A stretch of 64,000 bases of DNA, from assembly GCA_963752915.1 (NCBI GenBank), contig CAVVZZ010000006.1, positions 1-64,000 of the forward strand, in the 5' to 3' direction. Positions 19,589 through 27,578 of this stretch are shown here, one piece after another (the first letter of the stretch is position 1; every line of letters begins with the position of its first letter). Made by a program: the position numbers and the translations under genes. The notes beneath the pieces were generated by a model. The model had not been told where the DNA came from. It searched no databases and saw only the letters and a program-made list of their open reading frames with translations. Source of the DNA: DATJPR01 sp963752915. GTDB lineage: Bacteria; Bacteroidota; Ignavibacteria; UBA10030; UBA6906.

Positions 19589-21925
19589 ATGTCCACACTT
19601 CTTTCAGGATCAAATCCCGCCGTTCGCCTCGTAGGCCTTCACCGGCATGGTGAAGGCCTGATGAGGCTCTACTTCCGTGAGTCCTCGGGCCTCCGCGTTC
19701 AAGATGAGCGCTTTTTCCCTTTCTTCCATCTCTCCGATAGCAGCTTGCTGAAACGCTTCGGTCGCAAGCACTGGCTCAAAGAGCTCGCCGGCAGCGGCTT
19801 TTTCCGTTTTCTCTGTGTTTTTGAGGACTGGGCCTCGATGTGGGAGGCAGTCCGCATTGTAATGGAGGAGTCGTCGCGTACGGAGTTCTCGAGAGCGTCA
19901 TCCTATGCCGATGTGGAGCAACTGCACCTTCTCCCCGATCCCACGACGCAATTTCTCATGCAGAGCGGGTTTACCCTGTTCAAGGGGCTGGATTTCGACG
20001 ATCTCGTGCGGATGCAACTGGACATCGAAACCTACACGTCGGGACCGCATCGGTTCAGCAACGCGCGCGTGCCGGGAGACAGGATCATCATCATTTCGCT
20101 CTCCGATAATCGCGGCTGGGAACATGTGATTGACGGACGGAGAAAGAATGAAGAGGCCATGCTCCGCGAACTCATTGAAGTCGTCCGCGAGCGCGACCCG
20201 GATATCATCGAGGGACACAATATCCTCGGCTTTGATCTCCCCTACATTATGACCCGTTGTGGCCTGCACGGGATGACGCTCCCCATCGGGCGAGATGGAA
20301 GCGAACCCGCACTGATCGGGCGCGGCACGGGCGCCGAAGCGGAGGACGTCACGCTCGTGGAGATCGCCGGCAGACATGTGGTGGATACGTACCTGCTGGT
20401 CCAGAACTATGACGCGTCGAAACACTCCATGGAAAGCTACGGGCTGAAGTATGCCGCCCGGTTTTTCGGTCTGGCCTCGGACACACGGACGTATGTCGAA
20501 GGCGAGAAGATCACATGGTATTGGGACAATGACCCTCATACGCTTCTTGCGTATGCGCTTGACGATGTGCGAGAGACGGGAGCACTTTCCACCCATCTGG
20601 GGGGAAGTGCGTTCTACCTATCCCGGATCGTCCCGCTGACGCTCGGGACTGTGATTCGCGGGGGCTCCGCTGCAAAGATCGAAGCCTTGCTGCTCCGCGC
20701 TTACCTTCACGCCCGCCGGTCGCTCCCGCGTCCCGAAGCGGGAACGCAGACGACAGGAGGATATACCGACCTCTTCCTTACCGGACTGGTCGGACCGGTC
20801 GTCCATGCGGATGTCGAGTCCCTCTACCCTGCAATCATGCTCTCCCAGCGGATCCAGCCTTCGACGGACCACGCAGGAATCTTCCTGCAGCTCCTGGAAG
20901 AGCTTACCGCGATGCGTATCGACGCCAAACGTGCGATGCAGGGAGCGAAGGTGGAGAAGGATCGTTCCCGCCTCGATGCAGTGCAGTCGTCATTTAAGAT
21001 ACTGATCAATTCCTTTTACGGGTATCTCGGATACAGCCGCGCGTTGTTCAATGACTATGCTTCGGCGGATGCCGTGACCAAGGCCGGCCAAACCATTCTC
21101 CGGTCGATGATCCTGAAGATCCGTGAAGATGGCGGAACCGTCATCGAGGTCGACACCGACGGCGTGCTGTATCTTCCTCCCGGCGGGACGGAGTCGGAGG
21201 AGCAGGCACGCGCGCATGTCGGTTCGATTTCATCGCGGATGCCGCGGGGAATCACCGTTGCGTACAACGGCATGTATACGAAAATGCTCAGCTATCGCAA
21301 GAAGAATTACGCTCTCCTCGAACGCGATGGCAGGATTACGATCAAAGGGTCCTCGTTGATTTCGCGAAGCATGGAGGCCTTCGGACGGAGGTTTGTCCGC
21401 GAAGCCATTGGCGCCCTGCTGAAGGAAGATATTGCATCGCTGCACGACCTGTATCTGGATCTCTACAATACCATCGTCGCGCGGGCGCTGGATGTGCGCG
21501 ATCTGGCGCGCAGCGAAGTGCTGCGCGATTCCATTCCTGTGTACGTTGACGAGGTTCGGAGCGGCAAGAGAAACAGGAGCGCGGCGTATGAAGTCGCCAT
21601 CGCGAGCGGAAAGGAAGCGAAACCGGGGAGCAGAATTTCATACTACATCACCGGGTCCGACGCCAACGTCCGTGTGTTCGATAACTGCCGGTCTGTCGAC
21701 GAATGGAACCCGAATTTCCCGGATGAAAACTCCGCGTTCTATCTTCAGCGCCTTGATGAGTTCGCATCAAAATTCAAGGACCTCTTCAGCCCGCAACATT
21801 TTCGCGAGGTGTTCTCTGCGGAAGGGCTCTTCCCTTTCGACCCAACGAAGGTGGCTCTCCTGGTCACCGAAGTCGGAGGAGACGCAGCGCCAGCGGACGA
21901 CACGCTTCCCGAGACAATGCCGTAA
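19589..21925 (+). CDS. Family B DNA polymerase (Pol II-like)
   Basis: A DNA polymerase of about 778 residues with a proofreading exonuclease. Exo motifs are DIE (Asp145 in QLDIETY), 'GHNILGFDLPYI' and 'YALDDVRET'. Polymerase motif A is 'DVESLYPAIM' with Asp408, motif B 'KILINSFYGYLGY', and motif C 'VDTDG' with Asp522. All catalytic acidic residues are present. The length equals that of E. coli Pol II, but the sequence is divergent. The ATG at 19589 is used here; a TTG at 19571 is an alternative and neither has a strong ribosome site. It lies directly behind the NfeD-stomatin pair and is probably in the same transcript. Role inferred: repair or translesion synthesis rather than main replication. 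Confidence 0.9.
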   Translation: MSTLLSGSNPAVRLVGLHRHGEGLMRLYFRESSGLRVQDERFFPFFHLSDSSLLKRFGRKHWLKELAGSGFFRFLCVFEDWASMWEAVRIVMEESSRTEFSRASSYADVEQLHLLPDPTTQFLMQSGFTLFKGLDFDDLVRMQLDIETYTSGPHRFSNARVPGDRIIIISLSDNRGWEHVIDGRRKNEEAMLRELIEVVRERDPDIIEGHNILGFDLPYIMTRCGLHGMTLPIGRDGSEPALIGRGTGAEAEDVTLVEIAGRHVVDTYLLVQNYDASKHSMESYGLKYAARFFGLASDTRTYVEGEKITWYWDNDPHTLLAYALDDVRETGALSTHLGGSAFYLSRIVPLTLGTVIRGGSAAKIEALLLRAYLHARRSLPRPEAGTQTTGGYTDLFLTGLVGPVVHADVESLYPAIMLSQRIQPSTDHAGIFLQLLEELTAMRIDAKRAMQGAKVEKDRSRLDAVQSSFKILINSFYGYLGYSRALFNDYASADAVTKAGQTILRSMILKIREDGGTVIEVDTDGVLYLPPGGTESEEQARAHVGSISSRMPRGITVAYNGMYTKMLSYRKKNYALLERDGRITIKGSSLISRSMEAFGRRFVREAIGALLKEDIASLHDLYLDLYNTIVARALDVRDLARSEVLRDSIPVYVDEVRSGKRNRSAAYEVAIASGKEAKPGSRISYYITGSDANVRVFDNCRSVDEWNPNFPDENSAFYLQRLDEFASKFKDLFSPQHFREVFSAEGLFPFDPTKVALLVTEVGGDAAPADDTLPETMP

Positions 21926-22283
21926 CATCCCGCTGGGTCAATGATTCCACCACCACACGCCAGGAGAATTTATTGGCGGCGCACAGATGTTCGTGCCCAA
22001 TACTGTCGAGCCTGCCAGATCAGAAAAGAGACTTAGAATATCATAATTTCATTAATCTTCCGTGGAACCATTCATCCAAATTCTATCGACCCCAACCCGA
22101 AATCACGTAATTTGATTGCGTTATATCGTAGCAATGCTTGACATTCCCTGCGATTTTGGTTACTTTTTCGACCGAGTTTGATACGCACTCTTGTTGGGAA
22201 GAGGAAAGTCAGTGCGTACCCGTTTCCGCCAAACAGCCAAGTTCGAAGTCCCCATATGTTGTCCGCACTGAAGGAAATCTACG
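21926..22283. other. Non-coding stretch before cold-shock gene
   Basis: No convincing gene lies here. The distal 145 bases carry the cold-shock promoter and its 5' untranslated region; nothing recognisable is seen in the first 210 bases. Confidence 0.5.
22138..22166 (+). promoter_or_regulatory. Promoter of the cold-shock gene with about 110-base leader
   Basis: TTGACA (22138-22143), 17-base spacer, TACTTT (22161-22166). The implied transcript has a leader of about 110 bases, typical of csp mRNAs whose structure responds to temperature. Confidence 0.6.
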
Positions 22284-22508
22284 ATGGAGACTGGCACTGT
22301 GAAATGGTTTAACAACGCGAAGGGGTACGGTTTCATCACGAGGGCAAATGGCGAGGATCTCTTCGTGCATTTTAAGTCCATCCTCGGCGATGGCTACAAG
22401 ACACTGAAGCAGGGACAGCAAGTGGAGTTTGAAGTGGAGGAAGGAGCGAAGGGGCTCCAGGCAGTGAATGTCACGAAGACTGAGGCAGAGCCGGAAAAAC
22501 AGAAGTAG
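22284..22508 (+). CDS. cspA: Cold-shock protein, CspA family
   Basis: A 74-residue single cold-shock domain that binds single-stranded RNA/DNA. RNP1 is KGYGFI (residues 13-18) and RNP2 DLFVHF (25-30); Trp8 of the 'VKWFN' strand is present. Length and sequence are standard for the family, with a short charged tail. AAGGAAA precedes the ATG. The gene ends at an inverted repeat shared with the converging B12-binding gene. Confidence 0.95.
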   Translation: METGTVKWFNNAKGYGFITRANGEDLFVHFKSILGDGYKTLKQGQQVEFEVEEGAKGLQAVNVTKTEAEPEKQK

Positions 22509-22529
22509 GTCTTCCGTTGAGGGACTTCT

Positions 22530-22584
22530 AAAGGAGGAAGAAACGAGGGCTAGCGGCGATTGGCTCCCGGGTCTTCCTCCTTTT
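22530..22584. terminator. Bidirectional terminator-like inverted repeat
   Basis: AAAGGAGGAAG (22530-22540) pairs with CTTCCTCCTTT (22573-22583), followed by TTTTCGTTTTTTT on the plus strand and preceded by pyrimidines for the minus strand. It separates the converging cold-shock and B12-binding genes; the loop and right arm encode the end of the latter. Confidence 0.55.
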
Positions 22585-22990
22585 CGTTTTTTTCCTTCGC
22601 TTCCACCACGCGTCGGAGATATTCGACAATCGTCTGCGTCGACGTCCCCGGCGTAAACAGATCGCCGACTCCCAGCCGTTTCAGTTCCTCGATATCTTTG
22701 TCAGGAATGATTCCCCCACCGAAGAGAACGACGTCTGTCAGTCCCTCCGACTTCATCAGGGTGAGGACCTTCGGAAAGATGGTCATGTGAGCTCCGCTCA
22801 GGATCGAAACGCCGATCGCGTCGACGTCTTCCTGCATCGCTGCATGCACAATCACTTCCGGGGTCTTTCGCAGTCCGGTGTAGATCACTTCCATTCCCGC
22901 ATCACGCAGTGCCGCTGCAACCACTTTGGCTCCCCTGTCATGACCGTCAAGCCCCACCTTTGCGATGAGTACGCGGATTGGTCGTTTCAT
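22550..22990 (-). CDS. Cobalamin-binding domain protein (methylmalonyl-CoA mutase C-terminal type)
   Basis: A 146-residue stand-alone B12-binding domain like the small subunit of methylmalonyl-CoA mutase-type enzymes. The cobalamin His is in DGHDRG (Asp15-X-His17-X-X-Gly20), followed by 'VSILSGAHMT' and 'LFGGGIIPD', all diagnostic. The tail after 'GTSTQTIVEYLRRVV' is charged. The ATG at 22990 overlaps the Maf stop as ATGA, so the two are co-translated; an in-frame start further upstream would lie inside Maf. The catalytic large subunit is not in the window. It may serve a two-gene mutase encoded elsewhere, as in archaeal mcmA1/mcmA2 systems. Confidence 0.9.
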   Translation of the reverse strand: MKRPIRVLIAKVGLDGHDRGAKVVAAALRDAGMEVIYTGLRKTPEVIVHAAMQEDVDAIGVSILSGAHMTIFPKVLTLMKSEGLTDVVLFGGGIIPDKDIEELKRLGVGDLFTPGTSTQTIVEYLRRVVEAKEKNEKEEDPGANRR

Positions 22991-23598
22991 TGCGCCGATT
23001 CCTTTTCTGGGATGCTCACAATGCCCATGCGGACGAGCGAGGTATAGAGCGCCGACAGGGGAAGTCCGACAACATTGTAGTAGCACCCTTCTACGCTCGT
23101 TACGAACACGGCGCCATAGTCGTCCTGGATGCCATACGCGCCGGCTTTGTCCATGGGGGACCCCCCGCTCACATATTCCCGGATCTCCCCCTCCGGAAGT
23201 TCCCGGAAGTGCACAACGGTCTCCTCCACTCCGCTCAGCGATGCTCCCGACGGGCAGTCGACCAGCGCGAAGCCGGTGTGCACGAGGTGCGTGCGTCCGC
23301 TGAGGCGCATGAGCATGCTCGCCGCTTCATCCGGGTCCACGGGCTTCCCCAGCATCAGACCGTCGATGGAGACGATCGTATCCGCGCCGATAACGCAGCC
23401 GTTGGCGGTGGAGCGGGCTACCGTTTTCGCTTTCTCGACGGCAAGTCGTACCGCGTTTTCCGCAGGCGACTGGTCCGCCAGAAAATCCTCTGGAATATCG
23501 CACGGAACGACAACGGGCTCGAACCCAATTTGCCGGAGCAGATGGAGGCGACGGGGCGAACGGGAAGCCAGGACCAGCGGCTTGGTGAGACGGCTCAT
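22987..23598 (-). CDS. maf: Maf-family nucleoside triphosphate pyrophosphatase
   Basis: A 203-residue Maf/YhdE/YceF family enzyme that hydrolyses non-canonical or pyrimidine nucleotides. It has 'LVLASRSPRRLHLLRQIG' at the N-terminus, 'VIGADTIVSIDG' near 75, 'LSGRTHLVHTGF' near 105 and 'DKAGAYGIQ' near 155, all family signatures. The ATG at 23598 is used; a TTG at 23610 is also in frame. The stop overlaps the B12-binding gene start. Coupling of Maf to a mutase domain is probably just operon neighbourhood. Confidence 0.92.
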   Translation of the reverse strand: MSRLTKPLVLASRSPRRLHLLRQIGFEPVVVPCDIPEDFLADQSPAENAVRLAVEKAKTVARSTANGCVIGADTIVSIDGLMLGKPVDPDEAASMLMRLSGRTHLVHTGFALVDCPSGASLSGVEETVVHFRELPEGEIREYVSGGSPMDKAGAYGIQDDYGAVFVTSVEGCYYNVVGLPLSALYTSLVRMGIVSIPEKESAQ

Positions 23599-23676
23599 AT
23601 GCAGGAACAAAAAAGGGCGACACTTGCGTATCGCCCGATGACCGAGCGAACAACGTTCATTACGCCTCGGGATGGT

Positions 23677-24096
23677 TCAACGGAACATCGCCTTGATGCT
23701 GCCCCAGGTACGTCGGACGCTGCTGACCTTGCTCGAGATCAGTTGGGTATAGTATTGTTCCGCCCCAACCTGCGCGCCATTTGCGTCGACGGGCGTAATT
23801 CGATAGCGATAAAAGGATTCTGTGGTCTTGAATGCAGTTTCGTCGACGAACGCGTAGGACTGTCCGCTTCCCTTTGCGGTGAAACGATCGACGAGGGTGA
23901 TGAACCCGCTCCCATCGGCGAGGGATCTCTCGATCCTGTACGCAGCGACTCCCGATTCGTTGTCACTTGTCCATCGAATCGAGACCCCGTTGGACTGCGA
24001 TTCAGCGCTCAGACTTCCGTCACGGATAACGCCGGAAAAGGCAACTCCTCCAAGAACAACCAGCAAAAGAGCGACACCGGAAATGCGTGGTACCAT
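23677..24096 (-). CDS. Exported fibronectin type III-like protein
   Basis: A 139-residue protein with a signal peptide (residues 1-25, 'VALLLVVLGGVAFSG') and a single fibronectin III-like beta sandwich: 'VSIRWTSDNESGVAAYRIERSL', 'SYAFVDETAF' and 'FYRYRITPVDANG'. No sorting domain follows. I start it at ATG 24096 behind GGAAAG, which gives a clean signal peptide. It is probably periplasmic or surface-located; no catalytic residues are seen. Function unknown. Confidence 0.7.
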   Translation of the reverse strand: MVPRISGVALLLVVLGGVAFSGVIRDGSLSAESQSNGVSIRWTSDNESGVAAYRIERSLADGSGFITLVDRFTAKGSGQSYAFVDETAFKTTESFYRYRITPVDANGAQVGAEQYYTQLISSKVSSVRRTWGSIKAMFR

Positions 24097-24213
24097 TGCT
24101 GTTGCTTTCCAAGAATGACGGCGGAATATAACCTTCGCCGATAAGAAAATCAATCTCACTTCAGGCAGAAAGTGAAACACCTTCTGCCCACCGGACGCAC
24201 AAAAACTAACTCA

Positions 24214-24271
24214 CCCTTCGACCGTTCGACAAGCTCACGGTCGAACCCTGAGGGAACTCGAAGGGTTCGAC
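24214..24271. repeat. Palindromic TTCGACAAGCTCA-type element
   Basis: CCCTTCGA at the left matches TCGAAGGG at the right, with internal inverted copies around AAGCTCACGGTCGAA. It resembles the 'CCCTTCGACAAGCTCAGGG' intergenic palindromes seen in many genomes. Confidence 0.55.
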
Positions 24272-24276
24272 TCCTC

Positions 24277-24643
24277 GCCGACAAAAAGGATTGGGTCGTC
24301 GCTCAGAGCACCGCTGTGATACGCAGTGTACGGAAGGCGGGCCTGCCCGCCGAACGCACGCCTTTATGCTTGACGCGATACAGCTTGTGCGGAAGGCGGG
24401 ACGGAAACCCGCATGCCTTGTGGGCGCCAGAAAGGAACCTCCGACTCCGCAATATAAAAGAACTTTTGTTCGGAAGCAGGGCTAGTCCGCCGAACGCACA
24501 CCTTTATTCTTGACTCGATACAGCTTGTGCGGAAGGCGGGACTGCCCGCCGAACGCACTGTCCTGCTTCTCCACTCGCCATTCGGCTCCTCCCCGACAAA
24601 TCGCGTCGGGTCGTCGCTCAGGGCACCGCTGTGATACGCGGTG
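24277..24643. repeat. Degenerate duplications of tRNA-Leu 3' end and flank
   Basis: The flank just 3' of tRNA-Leu (24591-24643) has a diverged copy at 24277-24329. A 29-base palindromic unit that begins like the tRNA 3' end (CGGAAGGCGGG...) occurs at 24331-24359, 24471-24499 and 24530-24558. A 30-base linker ending ATACAGCTTGTG occurs at 24360-24389 and 24500-24529. A 42-base piece (24388-24429) matches the tRNA 3' half at 24644-24685 with three mismatches, all in the T loop. No coding gene is visible in 24181-24643. Confidence 0.75.
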
Positions 24644-24726
24644 TGCGGAAGGCGGGACTTGAACCCGCATGCCTTGTGGGCGCCACCCCCTCAAGATGGT
24701 GCGTCTGCCAATTTCGCCACTTCCGC
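24644..24726 (-). tRNA. tRNA-Leu (anticodon GAG)
   Basis: On the minus strand the acceptor stem pairs GCGGAAG with CTTCCGC; the anticodon GAG lies at 24692-24690 in the loop CTTGAGG. The long variable arm and the T arm containing GTTCAAGTC complete a class II leucine tRNA of 83 bases including the discriminator A. No CCA is encoded. Confidence 0.93.
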
Positions 24727-25089
24727 GATGCAAACACGCCGTAGCGTGGCGGCTGGAACAAACAGAGGGAAAATCAGGGAAAAGTAAAAAGAGCGCGACT
24801 ACGATTATCCGTCGCGTCACAATATAAAAAACGCACTTGAGTTCTGCAAGTCTTTATCTCCGTTTCTCGCCAAATCTGTGCAAATGTGGGTGTTTCAACC
24901 CATCGACAATATTGTCGAAACTGCTCACCATTGCGGCCGCCGTACCAGCAGAAGCCACCGAGTTTTCTACAAATGGCAGGATTCGGACCTGATTCAATGC
25001 TTGAACTGGCGGCATTTTGCGACTCTCTCTTGGTATGAATGTTGTCTCCATAGATAGGTGACATAATCGCAACACAGACTGAGGGGCAG
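24727..25089. other. Non-coding stretch with one perfect palindrome
   Basis: No gene is supported here. It must hold the minus-strand promoter of tRNA-Leu and the leader of the HEYMH gene, but no clear -35/-10 pair stands out. Confidence 0.4.
24903..24918. promoter_or_regulatory. Perfect 16-bp palindrome, possible operator
   Basis: TCGACAATATTGTCGA is its own reverse complement and stands alone in the intergenic region, about 170 bases upstream of the HEYMH gene. Its size and symmetry fit a dimeric repressor site; no cognate regulator is identified. Confidence 0.35.
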
Positions 25090-25623
25090 GTGGACAGAAC
25101 TGGTGGAAAGAGGTCGAGTTTTGGTCTCAGATATGGCTGCATCGCAGGGATGTTCGTGGCTTTCTCCCTTCCCTTGCTGGGTCAGACCTCAGTCCCGGCA
25201 AGTGTGAGTTCCACTCCCGGCATCCATATCCGGTCGTTCGACGGAAAATGCCACCACAGCGAGGAATACTATGAAGGCCTCCGCAAGGTGGTCCTGAAAG
25301 AGTTCAATATCCTATCCGATTCAACTGCCCTCAATCTCGTTTTCATCAGTGAAGACCTCCGGGAGACGATGAATTTGGCAAATCCTGACCGGTTCGGCAC
25401 TGCGGATTGGCTCGGAGCTTTCGTCTCCCCGACCCTCATCTTCATCGTCGGCGACGAATCCGACGACACCTTCATGCATGAATACATGCACTCCCTCCAG
25501 TCTCGGGGACTGCTCTTTGCCGACGTCCCCCGAACGTCGGTACACACGCTGATCCAGCAGGATGAAGGATTGCTCCTCGGCAGCGATAGTTATATCGAGT
25601 TCCTCAAAACCCGGCATCCGTAG
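25090..25623 (+). CDS. Exported protein with HEYMH zinc-protease-like motif
   Basis: A 177-residue protein with an N-terminal signal peptide (hydrophobic core about 17-30, 'AGMFVAFSLPLLG'). Residues 130-134 are HEYMH, the HExxH pattern of zinc metallopeptidases, in the context 'DDTFMHEYMHSLQSRG'. A third ligand is not obvious; Glu residues at about 158 ('QQDEGLLLG') are candidates. The short chain suggests a minimal or inactive peptidase domain. The GTG start has a GAGGGG site; ATG 25150 is an alternative. A strong terminator follows at 25684. No close family is recognised. Confidence 0.65.
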   Translation: MDRTGGKRSSFGLRYGCIAGMFVAFSLPLLGQTSVPASVSSTPGIHIRSFDGKCHHSEEYYEGLRKVVLKEFNILSDSTALNLVFISEDLRETMNLANPDRFGTADWLGAFVSPTLIFIVGDESDDTFMHEYMHSLQSRGLLFADVPRTSVHTLIQQDEGLLLGSDSYIEFLKTRHP

Positions 25624-25683
25624 CGTCTGCTTTCCCCGCGGCTATCCTTGATTTTGACTCCCCTCGAGTGTACTTTGCACCCC

Positions 25684-25717
25684 GGGGGCCGGCAGAAATA
25701 GCCCCCTCTTTTTTTTT
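25684..25717 (+). terminator. Rho-independent terminator
   Basis: GGGGGC (25684-25689) pairs with GCCCCC (25701-25706) and is followed by a run of ten T residues broken by one C. It ends the HEYMH gene transcript. Confidence 0.75.
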
Positions 25718-25844
25718 GCGCCGCTCCTCCCCAAAGCGCAAAGCAGTCCACGCCCTTCCCAGCGGAAAGGAGGTGCAGAAGGACCTCGGGAAGAAACCCA
25801 CAATCACCGTCCTACATGAACACCAACCTCAGAGGAGGATACCC

Positions 25845-27344
25845 ATGAACGTGCGGATTCTACGCATCGCCGTCTTCATGCTGGTGGCACTCCCGCTTTT
25901 TCTCGGAATTGTGTCGCAGCGTGATCAGATTCCGATTACGACCTCATCCCCGGACGCAAAAGCCCTCGTGGAGAAGGCCGTCGGCCAGATGGAAAACTTA
26001 CGGTTCAGTGAAGCAGTCGACAATCTCACCAAAGCCGTGGGACTTGACCACGACTGCGCATTCGCGTACTACTGTCTCGCGATGTGTGCGACGACCCCCA
26101 CTGATGCCCGGGCGCAAATTACGAAGGCGGTGGCGCTGGCCGACAAGGTTTCAGATGGCGAGCGAATGTTGATTCAGTCCTTTCAATCGCAGCTGAACGG
26201 AGACATGTTAGGCTCGACCGCCACGCTACAAAAACTTGTAACGATGTACCCGACCGACAAACGTGCGCATTTCTCTTATGCCGCAGCGCTTTACAACGGA
26301 CGGAAGTACTCGGATGCGATTACGGAACTCCACGCTGCCATCGACATCGACAAGACCTACGCGCCTGCATACAACATGCTCGGATATGTCGAAATGCGAA
26401 ATGGCGATCTCCCCGCCGGCGAAAAGGCGCTCGTACAGTATATCACGCTTGTCCCGAACGAACCCAACCCCCGCGACTCCTACGCCGAACTTTTGCTCAA
26501 GGAAGGGAAATACGACGAGGCAATAGCGTCGTATCAGAAGGCGCTTTCCATTGATCCCGGTTTTCATTCTTCAGCAATCGGCATCGCCAATGCCTACGTC
26601 TTCAAGGGGATGCCCGCCGAGGCCCGGAAGCAGCTCCAGCAGCTCTATGACGATGCCCCGGAAACGGGATGGAAGATCACGGCGCTGGACGAAATTGCAT
26701 CGACTTATATTCATGAAGGACGGTACGATCAGGCCCTCGAACAGTTGAACAAGGCTCATACCCTTGCCCTCGCCGCCAAAGATCCCATTCTGGTGGCCGA
26801 TCAATTGAATCTCATCGGAACAACGGTCCTGCAATCGAGCACGATCGATGCGACGCGGGGAACATTTCTCAAGACCAGGACGCCGGAGACCGTGAAGATC
26901 GATCAGGCCGTCCCCTATTTTGACGATGCCAATCGCGTCATCGCATCCTCGGATCTACCCAAGGACGTCAAAGTGCGAGCGGAAACCATGGCCCTGGTGA
27001 ACAAGGTCGATGTCGCGCTGTTGAAAAATAATGTTGGATCAGCGAAGTCTTTCGCCGCGCAGTTCGAAGAGATGACGAAGAACGACGAGGAGATGGACGT
27101 CCAACGGTATCGGCACCAGATCCGCGGGATGATCGCGATGGCCGATAAGAAATCCGACGACGCGATCTCGGAATTGTTGCAGTCAAATCTTCGCAACCCG
27201 CTCAACCTCTATCGTCTCTCGGAAGCATATGAGCTGGCGGACAACGTCGCGAAAGCCAAGGAGGTGCGAGCGCAAATCTGGTCGTTCAATGAGGACTCGT
27301 TTAACCTTGCGTTTGTAAGACCGCTCGCAAGGCCGCAGGAGTGA
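25845..27344 (+). CDS. Exported tetratricopeptide-repeat protein
   Basis: A 499-residue protein with a signal peptide or anchor (residues 7-25) followed by TPR-like helical hairpins through most of the chain, for example 'AFAYYCLAMCATTP', 'AYNMLGYVEMRNGDLPAGEKAL', 'PRDSYAELLLKEGKYDEAIASYQKALSIDPGF' and 'IASTYIHEGRYDQALEQLNKA'. It probably acts as a periplasmic scaffold. The ATG at 25845 is set by AGAGGAGG just upstream; a longer in-frame start at 25668 would cross the preceding terminator. A terminator follows at 27374. Partner unknown. Confidence 0.85.
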   Translation: MNVRILRIAVFMLVALPLFLGIVSQRDQIPITTSSPDAKALVEKAVGQMENLRFSEAVDNLTKAVGLDHDCAFAYYCLAMCATTPTDARAQITKAVALADKVSDGERMLIQSFQSQLNGDMLGSTATLQKLVTMYPTDKRAHFSYAAALYNGRKYSDAITELHAAIDIDKTYAPAYNMLGYVEMRNGDLPAGEKALVQYITLVPNEPNPRDSYAELLLKEGKYDEAIASYQKALSIDPGFHSSAIGIANAYVFKGMPAEARKQLQQLYDDAPETGWKITALDEIASTYIHEGRYDQALEQLNKAHTLALAAKDPILVADQLNLIGTTVLQSSTIDATRGTFLKTRTPETVKIDQAVPYFDDANRVIASSDLPKDVKVRAETMALVNKVDVALLKNNVGSAKSFAAQFEEMTKNDEEMDVQRYRHQIRGMIAMADKKSDDAISELLQSNLRNPLNLYRLSEAYELADNVAKAKEVRAQIWSFNEDSFNLAFVRPLARPQE

Positions 27345-27373
27345 CGATTGCCAGTTGCTGTGCGTCTCAAAGG

Positions 27374-27408
27374 AAAGGTCCGGGAGTATTCACCGGACCT
27401 TTCTTTGT
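27374..27408 (+). terminator. Rho-independent terminator
   Basis: AAAGGTCCGG (27374-27383) and CCGGACCTTT (27393-27402) form a perfect 10-bp stem with a 9-base loop, followed by CTTTG. It ends the TPR gene. Confidence 0.75.
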
Positions 27409-27578
27409 TGAATCGCATAAAGCACACAAATTTCGAATTGGTACTACATCAACCGAGACTGCGCACTCCAGGAAAAAAGCATCTCGCAAGGATGGCGAAA
27501 AACTAGTGGAACGGCTGCCCGGGATTTAGTAGTATATAGCCCTCAGTTCAACCCTGTCTCACATCCGGTATCCCTGCC

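Noticed and set aside
24388..24429. Second tRNA-Leu gene
   Set aside because: Only the 3' half matches; the T loop is altered and no 5' acceptor or anticodon arm follows.
24172..24560. Short open frames across the tRNA-Leu repeat region
   Set aside because: They translate the palindromic repeats and contain the same odd peptide repeatedly; no protein-like features.
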